NCBI RefSeq assembly: GCF_905171765.1
Contig: NC_053390.1
Coordinates: 577,680,471 to 577,744,470 of the forward strand
From: Bufo bufo
Lineage: Eukaryota > Chordata > Amphibia > Anura > Bufonidae
Reading direction: 5' to 3'
Length of the DNA: 64,000 bases
The position numbers were made by a program, and so were the translations under genes. Shown here piece by piece: positions 1 through 11,147 of the stretch. The notes beneath the pieces were generated by a model. It searched no databases, was not told the origin of the DNA, and saw only the letters and a program-made list of their open reading frames with translations. Each line of letters starts with the position of its first letter. Within the stretch, counting starts at the first letter, position 1.

Positions 1-1748
1 GCCTTTCCTTAATGCATCCCGGCCATCCAGGTCTTCCTCATCGTATGACACTGCTGGTTCCATCCTGCTGCTGTCAGGGACGCTGTACTGGGACATGCGT
101 TGCCCTCAAATTGTAATTCTAGGGAATGATGTTTCTTTGTAGCTGTACTTCTGGGCTGTGAGAACGATCCCGCCGCTTGCCACCAATTGTAGCGGCATAC
201 AAGGGAATGCTCCAAACTCCGAATGGAACCTCACGAATAGCTGCTAGCAGACGAATAGGAAACGCACCCAAGCGGCTTACAGTCCTATGAATCATCAGTC
301 TCTAACAGCATACAGTGAATCCCCCCAAGAACGAGACGAGGCTTCGTGTTGAGGGTCAAGCAGTGGTCACCCAGAGCTGTGCGTTTTATTGATCTTAAAA
401 CATTGGTACACATCAGTACCACAGGGTTTTGTAAAAACAACCAATAACCACGTACAATACAGTAAAACACTCCCACACCAAATCCTCCCCTCTGCCTATA
501 ATTATGGTACAATGGGTTGATGTAATTATCACAGGCAGGAGAATACACAATGTCCTCTGTCCTGGAGACAACCGAGGAGTAAGTCAATTATCTCTCAGGA
601 CAAAGTGTCTTTTCTACTAAGATGGCAGTGATGGAGAGCATAATAAAACCTTGTCTATTATTCCTATATAGTGTCCGGATGGGATGTCCAATTTTTTTAC
701 AAGCAAGTGGAGATTTTCTTGGCTGGTTTGCATTTCCCTTTATGATATGAGGGCTTTGCCACAATGTTGCTTGTTTTTGAATGGTCCACACCAGTGATGG
801 AAACTAATCTCCTCTCTCCGTTTTGTTCTGAGCTCTACCTGTTCAAGGATCAGCAATTTCTTTTGAGGATGCATGATGTGAATGTTACATGGTTGGTTTT
901 CTGATCGTCGGCTATCTGTTCTTACATAGCACTATATTCTCTGTGCTGAAAATAAAGGTATAGACAAAAAGGCACGTTTTCAAAAAGTGTATAAAATAAT
1001 ATAAATGGGCATTTGGTGAAGTTTGAGTGTTGTACTATGAGATGGGGCATTTTTAAAAATATATAGGGTAGTTTTGACCTTTTTTAAAATAAAGAAAAAT
1101 GGTTATTTCAAATGTATATGTCCGATGGCCGAGGCTTTCACCGCAGATGACATACCTACTACATCTATGCGGTCTGTTAACTTATGGTCAAGTTCTGGTT
1201 GAATAAAACATCACTCAGAGATAATGATTTTCCAAAAAAAACATCTGAAGGTGAAATCTGCGTTCAGAGCATGGAAATCTGTAACTATGGTAACAGAGGA
1301 TTTGCAGTATTTAATCGTTGCATTTTGATACCAAGGTTTCTAAAAGATCAAGGCTTCAACACATAAGTAACAGATCCCAATTAAGCCATCTCAGCACTTA
1401 AAACCTAGCGAACAATGACAGGAGCGTAAGTCTATGTCTTATACCATATGCAGCTTAAATGATAAAATTTAGTACATTTATAGTAATATTCTGACAAGCT
1501 TCTTGATAATTGGTCCGCTATGTAACCTCAATGTGGACATCACATCAAGTAGTGGTAGTGCTCTTAATTACAGTTTGTGGGAAACTCAATAGCAATAATG
1601 GATCAGGGTGCTATGTACACAGAGAATTGGCGTATTTGTATTTTCTTTCTATGTACTTTACTGTCCATACATATCATGTTCCAATGAGTAGGCTGGTACA
1701 TTTGGTTAGCAAAGCAGAGTTTTTAATGGCAGAATTTAGTATGGTCCC
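1..1748. other. Unannotated vertebrate DNA, no gene seen
   Basis: No open frame here is long or has recognisable motifs; the longest is about 100 codons, on the minus strand at 285-587, and is not convincing. No terminal inverted repeats, tRNA or tandem array was recognised. It is best regarded as unique intergenic or intronic DNA, or as repeats too old to recognise by eye. Confidence 0.5.
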
Positions 1749-3502
1749 TTAAAGGGATTATCCGGCTCTATAAAAATGTAAGAGGTCACTACAGTAGCAT
1801 CTAAACATGTTTTGATCAAGCTGAGCTTTTCTCATGTCTCCCATGCAGCCAGCATTTTCTGCTTCTGTATTTCCTGGTTGTGGGAGTGTTAGCAGTGATG
1901 AGGCTGCTCTTCTCTGTATCCTTCCACTGCCCCTCCAGGCAGAGCTGCAAACCCCCCCCCCCCCCCCCCAACTCTTCTCTGTATCCTCCCACTGCCCCTC
2001 CAGGCAGAGCTGCTCCACACCCCCCACTCTTCTCTGTATCCTCCCACTGCCCCTCCAGGCAGAGCTGCTCCACACCCACCACTCTTCTCTGTATCCTCCC
2101 ACTGCCCCTCCAGGCAGAGCTGCTCCACACCCACCACTCTTCTCTGTATCCTCCCACTGCCCCTCCAGGCAGAGCTGCTCCACACCCACCACTCTTCTCT
2201 GTATCCTCCCACTGCCCCCCCAGGCAGAGCTGCTCCACCCCCACCACTCTTCTCTGTATCCTCCCACTGCCCCTCCAGGCAGAGCTGCTCCACACCCACC
2301 ACTCTTCTCTGTATCCTCCCACTGCCCCTCCAGGCAGAGCTGCTCCACACCCACCACTCTTCTCTGTATCCTCCCACTGCCCCTCCCGGCATTGCTGCTC
2401 CACCCCCCCCCCCACCACCACTCTTCTCTGTATCCTCCCACTGCCCCTCCAGGCAGAGCTGCTCCACACCCACCACTCCTCTCTGTATCCTCCCACTGCC
2501 CCTCCAGGCAGAGCTGCTCCACACCCACCACTCCTCTCTGTATCCTCCCACTGCCCCTCCAGGCAGAGCTGCTCCACACCCACCACTCCTCTCTGTATCC
2601 TCCCACTGCCCCTCCCGGCATTGCTGCTCCACCCCCCCCCAACCACTTTTCTCTGTATCCTCCCACTGCCCCTCCAGGCAGAGCTGCTCCACACCCCCCA
2701 CTCTTCTCTGTATCGTCCCACTGCCCCTCCAGGCAGAGCTGCTCCACACCCACCACTCTTCTCTGTATCCTCCCACTGCCCCTCCAGGCAGAGCTGCTCC
2801 ACACCCACCACTCCTCTCTGTATCCTCCCACTGCCCCTCCAGGCAGAGCTGCTCCACACCCCCCACTCTTCTCTGTATCGTCCCACTGCCCCTCCAGGCA
2901 GAGCTGCTCCACACCCACCACTCTTCTCTGTATCCTCCCACTGCCCCTCCAGGCAGAGCTGCTCCACACCCACCACTCCTCTCTGTATCCTCCCACTGCC
3001 CCTCCAGGCAGAGCTGCTCCACACCCACCACTCTTCTCTGTATCCTCCCACTGCCCCTCCCGGCATTGCTGCTCCACACCCCCCACTCCTCTCTGTATCC
3101 TCCCACTGCCCCTCCCGGCATTGCTGCTCCACACCCCCCACTCCTCTCTGTATCCTCCCACTGCCCCTCCCGGCATTGCTGCTCCACCCCCCCCCCACTC
3201 CTCTCTGTATCCTCCCACTGCCCCTCACCAACCACTCTTCTCTGTATCCTCCCACTGCTCCTCCAGGCAGAGCTGCTCCACACCCACCACTGTTCTCTGT
3301 ATCCTACCACTGCCCCTCCCGGAAGTGCTTCTCCAGGCACTCACTCCTCTTTCTCTTCTTCCTCCCCTTCTACTACGTGACCAGGTTGCTGAGCTCAGCC
3401 CCGGTAGGAAATTTTTAATAAATGTTATTTTAAAACTTGCAGGGTGTGCTATTGTGGCAAACATAAGATTAGAAAAGTTTTAATGTCGGATAATCCCTTT
3501 AA
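1749..3502. mobile_element. TTAA-flanked element carrying a minisatellite
   Basis: The left tip reads TTAAAGGGATTATCCGGC (from 1749). The right tip at 3487-3502 is its inverted form, CGGATAATCCCTTTAA. Both ends sit on TTAA, the target site used by piggyBac-type transposons, and the AGGGATTATCC tip resembles the other TTAA elements in the window (6370, 21032). Almost the whole interior is the 55-bp minisatellite, so the array appears to have expanded inside a small non-autonomous element. No transposase is present. Superfamily assignment is inferred from the target site only. Confidence 0.6.
1907..3345. repeat. 55-bp minisatellite, about 26 copies
   Basis: The unit is about 55 bp and contains TCTCTGTATCCTCCCACTG followed by CCCCTCCAGGCAGAGCTG and a CCACACCCACC tract. 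The word TGTATC recurs at 1981, 2036, 2091, 2146, 2201, 2256, 2311 and 2366, exactly 55 apart, and about 26 times in all. Units differ in the length of a C tract and in an AGGCAGAG versus CGGCATTG block. The unit lacks stop codons in both directions, so overlapping open frames of about 480-550 codons appear on both strands. Because 55 is not a multiple of 3, each frame cycles through all three readings. These frames are treated as artefacts. Confidence 0.95.
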
Positions 3503-3569
3503 AGAATTATGCGGATGGAAACCTCAGGTTATAAATGATATAACAAGCTTGTTAGTAAGAACAAATCTA

Positions 3570-3957
3570 CAGTGGTCCTTGAAAGTATGTGAACCCTATC
3601 AGAATTTTTCATATTTCTGCATATATTTGACCTAAAACTACATCCGATTTTCACACAAGTCCTAAAAGTAGATAAAGATAAAGAAATGAGTCAAAAGTAA
3701 TGGACCTGTTTACTTATCGCGGAAAATGATCCAATATAATGTCTGCGAGTATGTGAACTTTTAGGATTAGCATGAAGGTAACATTAGAAGAAGAGTTGTT
3801 GATGCTCGGTAGAGTGGAAAAGGTCACAAACCCATCTCTAGAGTTTGGACTCCAGCAGTGCACAGTGAGACAAACACTATACAAATGGACCAACAAAGCT
3901 GATGCCAAGAGCAAGGCATGTAATAGTGTGCGAGGTCAAAAAAAGAACCCAAACTAG
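3570..3957 (+). pseudogene. Degraded Tc1-like element, 5' part
   Basis: The start CAGTGGTCCTTGAAAGTATG follows a TA dinucleotide, the Tc1/mariner target. The word AGTATGTGAAC occurs at about 3585 and again at about 3749, like the paired direct repeats in the termini of IR/DR-type Tc1 elements. Beyond the second repeat, a short open stretch (3772-3957) encodes residues resembling the first helix-turn-helix of Tc1 transposases: VEKVTNPSLEFGLQQCTVRQ and then YKW. The rest of the transposase and the right terminus are missing. It is an old truncated copy, of a different subfamily from the element at 32024. Confidence 0.6.
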
Positions 3958-3960
3958 CAA

Positions 3961-5794
3961 GATAGCATTCAACTTAATTTTCCAGTAATTATCATCTTAG
4001 GCCAAATTCAGATGGCTGTAATGAAATTCCATTTTGGTTCTACTGAGCCAAACCTAGATCACCATAGAGCCCAATAGCCACTCTAAAATGTAGCCACATT
4101 ATAGCCTTCTTCTAAAACTTGCTTTGCTCAGTCTGATCTGGACCCTCCCTACCCCTGTTAGAGTAAAAAGCCAGTGAAAAAAGCCTCTCCTGAAATCACA
4201 TCTCGGTGCAATTATGTAAAGTTTATTTCTATTGGAAGGCCATTATATAATACATTTGCCTGCGGGTGTGGGTTTCAGCTGTCTGTCAGCAGTTTTCAAT
4301 ATTCTATGAGCAGTTTTGACCATGCGAAACTGTTGACGGCAGTAGGGGATGCTGGGGAGAACAGTAGAAACATACTTTTTCGTACAGCTTTTATTATCGG
4401 CAGTAGAGTGAATATGAAGTTTTATTATGCTGGATTCTGTTCCAGCAAGTTTCCAGGAGCTTCACAGTAAAGTGCTCTTTCAGTGGCAGTGGTAGCATCT
4501 AACCAGGACACCACTACAGTGGTTAAAGTGCAAAGGAGGGTGGGCAGTAAAGCATCTCAATGCAGAGAGCAGTTAACAGTGAATTTTCACCTTCTGGGCA
4601 CTTGCAGGAGCCAGATCTAGCAGAACGAAAGTTCATATTCACTCTACTCCTGATAACAAAAGGTATGTTTGTTCTGATCTCCCCAGCTCCTACCTAACAG
4701 TGTCAGCAATATATCATGGTCAAAATTACTGATGGGCTTCCTATATGTATGGTAAGTGTGCCACACAAGAATATACTGTAGATACTTTCACTGACTAATT
4801 GAAATTAATACCTCTTACTTGGGCTTAGATAAAGTTTAAATGTGACTATTATGCGTTGCCGCTCAGAAGTACCGTATCACTGCTGATACAGAATTGCTGA
4901 ATGGAGTATACTGAGCTCTTGCAAAAAGAGGTAGCATCTCTTATTGAATGTAAATTTAGGAATACCTTCCTAATGATCACCTTCAGTTACCTCGTCTAAA
5001 TTGCATAAGTATTGGCTCATTATTGCTCCTCATCCTGTCCACCGAGCATCATATGGTAACCCCGTAACCCCTATTGTGGAGCTGGCCTGTATTCAATCAC
5101 TTTGTGCCAGCTCCGTTCGTTCAGGATGGAATTGCTCTCCGAATATTATGAGCTTCGGTAATTGGAAAATGTGTGCAATTCTCCCATCAGAATTCCAGAC
5201 TTGTTAAAATGTAAGCCTTAGACCGAGATTATGCTGCTCTCAGTTAACTGATAATGGGTTTTTGATTTCTAGGATGTAAATCCCAATATAAATATAATCA
5301 AAAATAAATTGTAAATCTCTCATGTACAAATCTAGTGCTTCATTTTTGGTGTCTATTCCAGCGCTTTCCGACAATTAGCTGTGACAATAACATGTATTAC
5401 TTTGTCCTGGAACATCGCAGTGTAACAAGCTTACGATGACAGATGGTTTTCTTCATTTAAGAGGGTTTTTGTGCAGGTGGAATTGAACTGTCCATCTGGC
5501 TGAATAAATATGCAATCCAGCCAGTCGTTTCCTCAGCCTGTGGGTAGGCATGGGTGCTTTTTGTAAATTTCCTCCTTCGCCTTCTGTGCCTATACCGTAG
5601 GCAGGCACAACTATGGATTTTACACGGATTGATGAGACCACAAATTACATTTTTAAAGATATGTCTCATTAAATAACCGTTCTGGACTGTAGCTTCCTTG
5701 GCTTTAAATTGAAACAAAAATCAGCGACGATTGCAAGAACACTAATAAAAAAAAAAAAAATTCAGTGGTGACAAGGAAAAGGATACAGTAACAG
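3961..5794. other. Unannotated DNA, no gene seen
   Basis: No plausible coding region, tandem array or matching terminal repeats were seen here. A short poly-A run lies near 5747. The open frames (up to about 98 codons at 4174-4470) have no recognised motif. Confidence 0.45.
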
Positions 5795-6115
5795 TTAAAG
5801 GGGTTGTCCCAGAATGAAACCCCATCACCTACCGTAGTTGATTGCTGGGATCCCCAAGAATCATGAAAACTGGGGTTGCATCTTCTTGTTTATGGTGGGC
5901 GATGGTCAAGCATGTGCACTACTGCTACATTCATACTTTTGCTGCTGCTGCATTCAAATGGGTGACACAGACCCCCAGAGTTCAGGATAGGTCATTAAAG
6001 GGGTTGTCTAAATTAAATTACGGAAAAAAAAGTGAATCAAAACTTAGCGGGTTATCTAAATTAGTTAACGGGCGACGTCAACCCTATTAAACCAGTCATA
6101 GTGTCTAGTAGGGTA
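5795..6115. mobile_element. Fragments of TTAA-type elements
   Basis: Two left tips, TTAAAGGGGTTGTCCC (5795) and TTAAAGGGGTTGTCTAAATT (5995), lie about 200 bp apart. Between them, GGGTGACACAGACCCCCAGA followed by TTCAGGATAGG recurs at about 7260-7292 with small changes. The interior ACCAGTCATAGTGTCT near 6090 recurs at about 7345. So 5795-6115 and 7200-7380 carry the same pair of juxtaposed element families. No complete right end was found here. Confidence 0.5.
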
Positions 6116-6369
6116 TACTAAAATATATATATCTCTATATCAGGTTGGACGGGCACCACTAACAATACAAATACCACAGGAGCCATCGACATGTACAGTT
6201 GTAAAACCGGAGAAAAGTACATGCCAAAATAGATGCACACTGTATGGTAACAAAATATAGCTGTATTGGACAACTATAAATCAATTGAAAACTCTGGGAG
6301 TGGAAAAGAAAATCTAGAATAACAGAAGGAACATCCCTATCCAATTCACATAGCAATGTGCCAAACAAG

Positions 6370-6985
6370 TTAAAGGGGTTGTCCGGGTTCAGAGCTGAAC
6401 CCTGACATATCCCCTTCTTCACCCAGGCAGTCTCTGAGTGGAGTATCAGAGCATGAAATGCTCCTATGCTCTCCCTTGCCCTGTGCTGGATCGCAAGGAC
6501 AAGGGCTGTTTTGTTTATATTTTTACACTGCTAGGTGGAGGCTTCTGCCTAGCAGTGTTCCCGGTGATGTCACCAGACTCACTGCTAGGCTTGCCTAGCA
6601 TTCCCATGGTGAGACCCGATACTTCACCAGATCTACCGAAAAAGCCCTTTTCCTGTGCCATTCAGCATAGGCCAAGGGAGAGCCTCGGAACATGAGGGGC
6701 TGAGTGGGGGATGAAGGGGTTCAGCTCAGTGGTTAGCATTTTTGCTTTGCAGCTCTGGGGTCCTAGGTTTGAATCCAACCAAGGACAACATCTGCATGGA
6801 GTTTGCAGATTCTCCCCGTTCTTGCGTGGGTTTTCTTCGGGTCCTCCAGTTTCCTCCCACACTCCAAAGACCTACTGATGGGGAACTTAGATTATGAACT
6901 CGATGCTAATGTCTGGAAAGCTCTGCGCTGTCAGCGCTATAGAAGTACTTAAAATAAATAATTAAACCCAGACAACCCCTTTTAA
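6370..6985. mobile_element. TTAA-flanked element with a SINE inside
   Basis: The left tip TTAAAGGGGTTGTCCGGGTT (6370) is mirrored by AACCCAGACAACCCCTTTTAA, shortened here, ending at 6985. Both ends carry TTAA. The left part is non-coding. The right part is occupied by a tRNA-derived SINE (6716-6965) lying directly against the right tip. It is a non-autonomous element of the most common TTAA family in this window. Confidence 0.7.
6716..6965 (+). mobile_element. tRNA-derived V-SINE-like retroposon
   Basis: The head resembles a tRNA and carries RNA polymerase III promoter boxes: an A-box-like CAGCTCAGTGGTTAGCA (about 6722) and a B-box GGTTTGAATCC (6766-6776). It is followed by a conserved central region containing TCTCCCCGTTCTTGCGTGGG and TTTCCTCCCACACTCCAAAG, which is the hallmark of the vertebrate V-SINE core. 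The tail ends in an AAATAA-rich stretch after AGCGCTATAGAAGTACTT. It is non-coding and would need a partner LINE to move. Several changes in the boxes suggest an old copy. Confidence 0.8.
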
Positions 6986-7295
6986 TAATGAAGCAATATG
7001 AAATGAAATATAATCAGAATAATTAGTTACAAACAGAATATGACATGATTCAAAATGTATAAAGTGCTAGTGCAAAAAATCTTTAAAATGTGACAACACA
7101 CGATTCTGAAAAGCAAAGTGCTAGTGCAATGTACAAAAAGATTCCACTGTGCAAAATGCAACCTGTGAAGAATAAGGCACAGACTTCTTTGAGAATGCTG
7201 TAGGACTGAACCCCACCTGCATCGCTGTTAAAAATCATACAGCTTCTTCAGGGTTCAAATTGGTGACACGGACCCCCAGAATTCAGGATAGGGTG

Positions 7296-8506
7296 TTAAA
7301 GGGGCTGTATAAGTTAATTAAAGGGCGTCGTCGACCCTTTTTAAACCAGCCATAGTGTCTTGTAGGGCTGAGACTGCTGATTAAAACTGTCTTTCTTAGG
7401 CCTCTTTCACACTTGCGTTGTCCGGATCCGTCGTGCACTCCATTGGCCGGAGGTGCCCGCCGGATCCGTAACAACGCAAGTGAACTGAAAGCATTTGAAG
7501 ACTGATCCGTCTTCAAAATGCGTTCAGTGTTACTATGGCAGCCAGGACGCTATTAAAGTCCTGGTTGCCATAGTAGTAGTGGGGAGCAGTATACTTACAG
7601 TCCGTGCGGCTCCCGGGGCGCTCCAGAATGACGTCAGGGCGCCCCATGCGCATGGATGACGTGATCCATGCGACACGTCATCCATGAGTGTGGGGCGCCC
7701 TGATGTCACTCTGAAGCGCACCGGGAGCCGCACGGACGGGAAGTATACTGCTCCCCCGCTCCCCACTACATTTTACCATGGCAAACAGGACTTTAGCGTC
7801 CTGGCAACCATGGTAACCATTCAGAAAAAGCTAAACGTCGGATCCGGTAATGCGCCGAAACGACGTTTAGCTTAAGTCCGGATTAATGCCTTTCAATGGG
7901 CATTAATTCCGGATCCGGCCTTGCGGCAAGTGTTCAGGATTTTTGACCGGAGCAAAAAGCGCAGCATGCTGCGGTATTTTCTCCGGCCAAAAAACTTTCC
8001 GGTCCTGAACTGAAGACATCCTGATGCATCCTGAACGGATTTCTCTCCATTCAGAATGCATGGGGATAATCCTGATCAGGATTCTTCCGGCATAGAGCCC
8101 CGACGACGGAACTCTATGCCGGAAAAGAACAACGCAAGTGTGAAAGAGCCCTAACTCTCAGCCGTTGTAGCTTGTAGGAGAAATATGTCTGCTTAAAACG
8201 TAAGTCCAGCCAGCGCTGGAATCCCCAGCGATCATGTAAACTGGGATCCCATGTTCTCGTATGAAGGGAGCAGTGTTCTTGGTGGGCTTGTCTGATATTC
8301 ATCTTGTGAGCACTGCAGCCAGTAACTGTCCTCAGAGGTCTGCAGCCTCATACCAAATCCATGTACATGACTGCTTGTGTCATTGTTTCTCCATCTCCGT
8401 AGAGCATGGCTCTGGAGAAACGGGCGAGTATAGCATGTATTTTTTTATTTTAAGAAATTGTAGGGATTGTCCGAGATATAAATTTATCTTAGACATCCCC
8501 TTTTAA
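7296..8506. mobile_element. TTAA-flanked element split by a MITE
   Basis: Left tip TTAAAGGGGCTGTATAAGTT and right end ATCTTAGACATCCCCTTTTAA (here shortened) are imperfect inverted repeats on TTAA. The interior is interrupted at 7396-8154 by a TWA-type MITE. The sequences either side of the insertion (TGTAGGGCTGAGACTGC on the left, CTCTCAGCCGTTGTAGC on the right) belong to the host element. Confidence 0.55.
7399..8151. mobile_element. TWA-type fold-back MITE, 753 bp
   Basis: Tips GGCCTCTTTCACACTTGCG and (inverted) CGCAAGTGTGAAAGAGCCC are near-perfect inverted repeats. Flanks are TTA on the left and TAA on the right. The interior is a hierarchy of hairpins: one around 7531-7577 (CCATAGTA stems), a large inverted repeat spanning about 7580-7815 built on GGGAGCCGCACGGAC-like arms, and another at about 7830-7870 with GCTAAACGTC stems. 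ACGGATCC and CCGGATCCG palindromes recur. It encodes no protein. Confidence 0.8.
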
Positions 8507-9469
8507 ATCTCCAGAAGCAGACGTGGCCCTGTGGTCTGTGTCTCCTAGGCATCTATAACCTACAGTAAGTCTCTGCTGCAAAGCTCCTATTGGATGCAGT
8601 ATAAAGTAGCAGAGTGAGGCTTGCTGCCGTCCTTCTTTTTTTTTTCCCCAGTGACTGAAGAAACTGGTGACATTAAAAACTGCAGGTACCTAGTTTCCAT
8701 AGAAGCCATTTCACACCATGCCGTCTACTGAACGTGCCTGTTCTATAGGCAGTACAAAGGTGCATGGGTCTTTTAGATTCTGGGGGGTACTAATTCTCCT
8801 TAGAGAGAGAGCACCTTAATCAGCGTGAGGAGACTTATAGGCCATACACGCTCCTCTGGAATTCTGGGAAGAAAGGGATGCAAATGAGCTCTTAACAAGC
8901 TCCACCTCTGATGCCACCTGTCTGGATCTTCTAGGGCACAGTAACCGTACTTTAGAACATCACGTTTTCCTCTCTGGCATTTTGAAGGCTAAACTGATCT
9001 ATGGACAATTGGACAACAGCCTCACGAGGTTATTGTGCCAATCTGTGGGAAGATGGCGCAGGGTCAGGGACATGATTTGGGCCTTGAAGGAATTTCTTAT
9101 TAATTAGCATATGTTGTTGCGTTTGGTTGTGTGTGAATTCCTCCTGAAGAAGGATCTTTCAGCATGTTTGTCAGGGTTCAGTGGTTCAATCTGTACGCTG
9201 AGAATATTTAACTTGGTATATTCTGCATTTGACATTGCAATAAGAACGAACTGCATGAACAGAAGGATGCAGCTTGTAAAAAGAAAAAGTAATATAAATT
9301 ATATATATATATATATATTAATATATTTTTTTTTCTAAATGGCTTTTGCTTTAAATGTCATCTGTCAGCAGATTTGTACCTATGAAACTGGGTGACCTGT
9401 TCCATGTGCACTTGGCAGCGGAAGGCATCTGTGTTGGTCCCCTGTTTATATTTAAACTTTAAATTGCAC
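8507..9469. other. Unannotated DNA with a TA microsatellite
   Basis: No gene or paired terminal repeats were recognised. A (TA)n run lies at about 9297-9320, followed by a poly-T stretch. Confidence 0.45.
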
Positions 9470-9706
9470 CTGTCCCATCGAACATGGCGTCTGATCTTCA
9501 GGCAGCATATTATAGAGCAGATTAATATATCGTTTCGTGAGAAAAAATTTGGCAGAACTTGTAATTTATTCCTTTAAATCCCTGCACTTTTTATGCTTAG
9601 GAGTTCAGGAGGTAGACCTACTGTGTAACTGACACCCTTCCTATATAAGTGTGAATATGGAGATAGGAGCTCAGTGGGTGGTCCTCACTAGTGATTGACA
9701 GCTAAC

Positions 9707-9972
9707 CAGTGTTGGACTGGGGTACCTAGGGCCCACCAGTGAAATTTATTTTGGGGGCCCACCATACGGATACATTCAACTATAATAAATCTAACAAGTT
9801 TTTTATATGAACATAGGCTGGTTGAGGTGCTGTACATTGAATATATGTATGAAGTCCAGTAAGTCTACTGTGTTATATGCCACTTGTGCACGGGGTGGGA
9901 GAGCAGGGACCAACTTTGCTCAGGGGCCCACCTGCGGATTTCCCTGTACCCCTGTGGGCCAGTCCGAGCCTG
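9707..9972. mobile_element. hAT-like MITE with exact 8-bp duplication
   Basis: The tips CAGTGTTGGACTGGGG and (right end) CCAGTCCGAGCCTG are inverted repeats. The element is flanked by an exact 8-bp direct duplication, CAGCTAAC, at 9699-9706 and 9973-9980, as expected for the hAT superfamily. It is 266 bp long with no coding capacity. GGGCCCACC-like words lie next to both tips. The unmutated duplication suggests a fairly recent insertion. The tips resemble those of the element at 51403. Confidence 0.85.
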
Positions 9973-10003
9973 CAGCTAACCCTAGATATAAATGTATAAT
10001 TTA

Positions 10004-10464
10004 GGCTACTTTCACACTAATGTTTTCAATTCCGCTATTGAGATCAGTCATAGGATCTCAATAGCGGATGAAAACGCTTCAGTTTTGTCCCCATTCATTG
10101 TCAATGGGGACAAAACTGAACGAAACGGAATGCACCAGAATGCATTCTGTTCCGTTTGGTTGCGCTCCCATCGCAGACAGAATAACGCTGCAAGCGTTTA
10201 TGTCCGCGATGTGGTGCGGAGCAGGAAGCATCCGTCCTGACACACCATGTAAGTCAATAACGGACGGATCAGTTTTCTCGGTCACGATAGAAAACGGATC
10301 CGTCCCCTATTGACTTTCAATGGTCATGACGGATCTGTCATGGCTATATAAGACATAATACAACAGATCCGTTCATGACTGATGCATGCAATTGTATTAT
10401 TGGAACGGAAGCGTTTTTGCAGATCCATGACTGATCCACAAAAAACGCTAATGTGAAAGTAGTC
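10004..10464. mobile_element. TWA-type MITE
   Basis: The left tip GGCTACTTTCACACTAATG follows TTA. The right end GCTAATGTGAAAGTAGTC is its inverse with one change, and the flank on that side (GTT) no longer matches TTA. The interior holds hairpins built on GGATCTCAATAGCGG, on the 'TTCATTGTCAATGGGGAC' pair, and on repeated ACGGATCCGT. Closely related copies are at 45245 and 59345. Confidence 0.75.
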
Positions 10465-10545
10465 GTTGAATCTTCCCCACAAAACTGGATCTCAATCTGC
10501 TCAGCTGCTTCTGCTCTGCAACATGCTGCTTCCCAGTTAATGACT

Positions 10546-11147
10546 TGAAAGCCAAATGTGGCTGCTTTTTAATGCCTTGTGTCAAGTTTCCCTTTGCGAC
10601 AGATGAATTATGCTATTATTTCTAAGCTGAATGTTAGATACTTTAAAGAACAATAGGAGCCACCACTATAGAATCACTAGAAGGTTCTCAGCGCTCGCTC
10701 GTTCTTGTTTTAATAATCCTGATGGCTTTTTTAACTTTCTGCTTCTTATAATTTAAGCTTTTTCTCAAAGTACATCCATTATCTGGAGCAATCTCATATT
10801 ACTCATTCTGTCAGTTTGCCTTTCTTTTGTGCTGTCCGGTAGGGTGAGATGTCTTCATTTTATTTGACAAAGTCAGAACATTTCAGGATCTGTCAAATGT
10901 GCTCATTCAGAGAAGAACACAACTGGACCCAAGAATGGTTTTGTGGTGCACGGACAGACCAAGTTGGAACTAATTTATTGTGCACCTCTTAATACATTGT
11001 CTTCATCCAGCAAACTTTTGACTGGTGTATGAAATGGAAGGCTTAGTAAATTGGCCACATAATTTGCATATAAACGTATACTGCCTATTGTGCCTATAGG
11101 TAAATCTGGTCCTTATCATGATAACTTGTACACCTGATGATTGATTG
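10546..11147. other. Unannotated DNA
   Basis: No gene, terminal repeats or tandem array were recognised in this stretch. Confidence 0.45.

Larger units (their letters stand above)
9470..10545. mobile_element. Dispersed TIR element hosting two insertions
   Basis: The left part (GGCAGCATATTATAGAGCAG near 9501) and the right part (CTGCTCTGCAACATGCTGC near 10513) are imperfect inverted copies. The same repeat family recurs at about 27655-28028, 53120-53220 and 59221-59340, always with a 'GCATGTTATAGAGCAGG'-like word. Two elements sit inside it: a hAT-like MITE at 9707-9972 and a TWA MITE at 10004-10464. Ends are not sharply defined. Confidence 0.4.

Noticed and set aside
1758..3483. Long open frames (about 480-550 codons) on both strands
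   Set aside because: They lie wholly in the 55-bp minisatellite, occur in several frames on both strands, and encode only repeated low-complexity peptides. They are a by-product of a stop-free repeat.
6722..6776. Possible tRNA gene
   Set aside because: The A and B boxes are present, but the full cloverleaf and 3' acceptor arm are absent, and the sequence continues into a V-SINE core, so it is a retroposon head.
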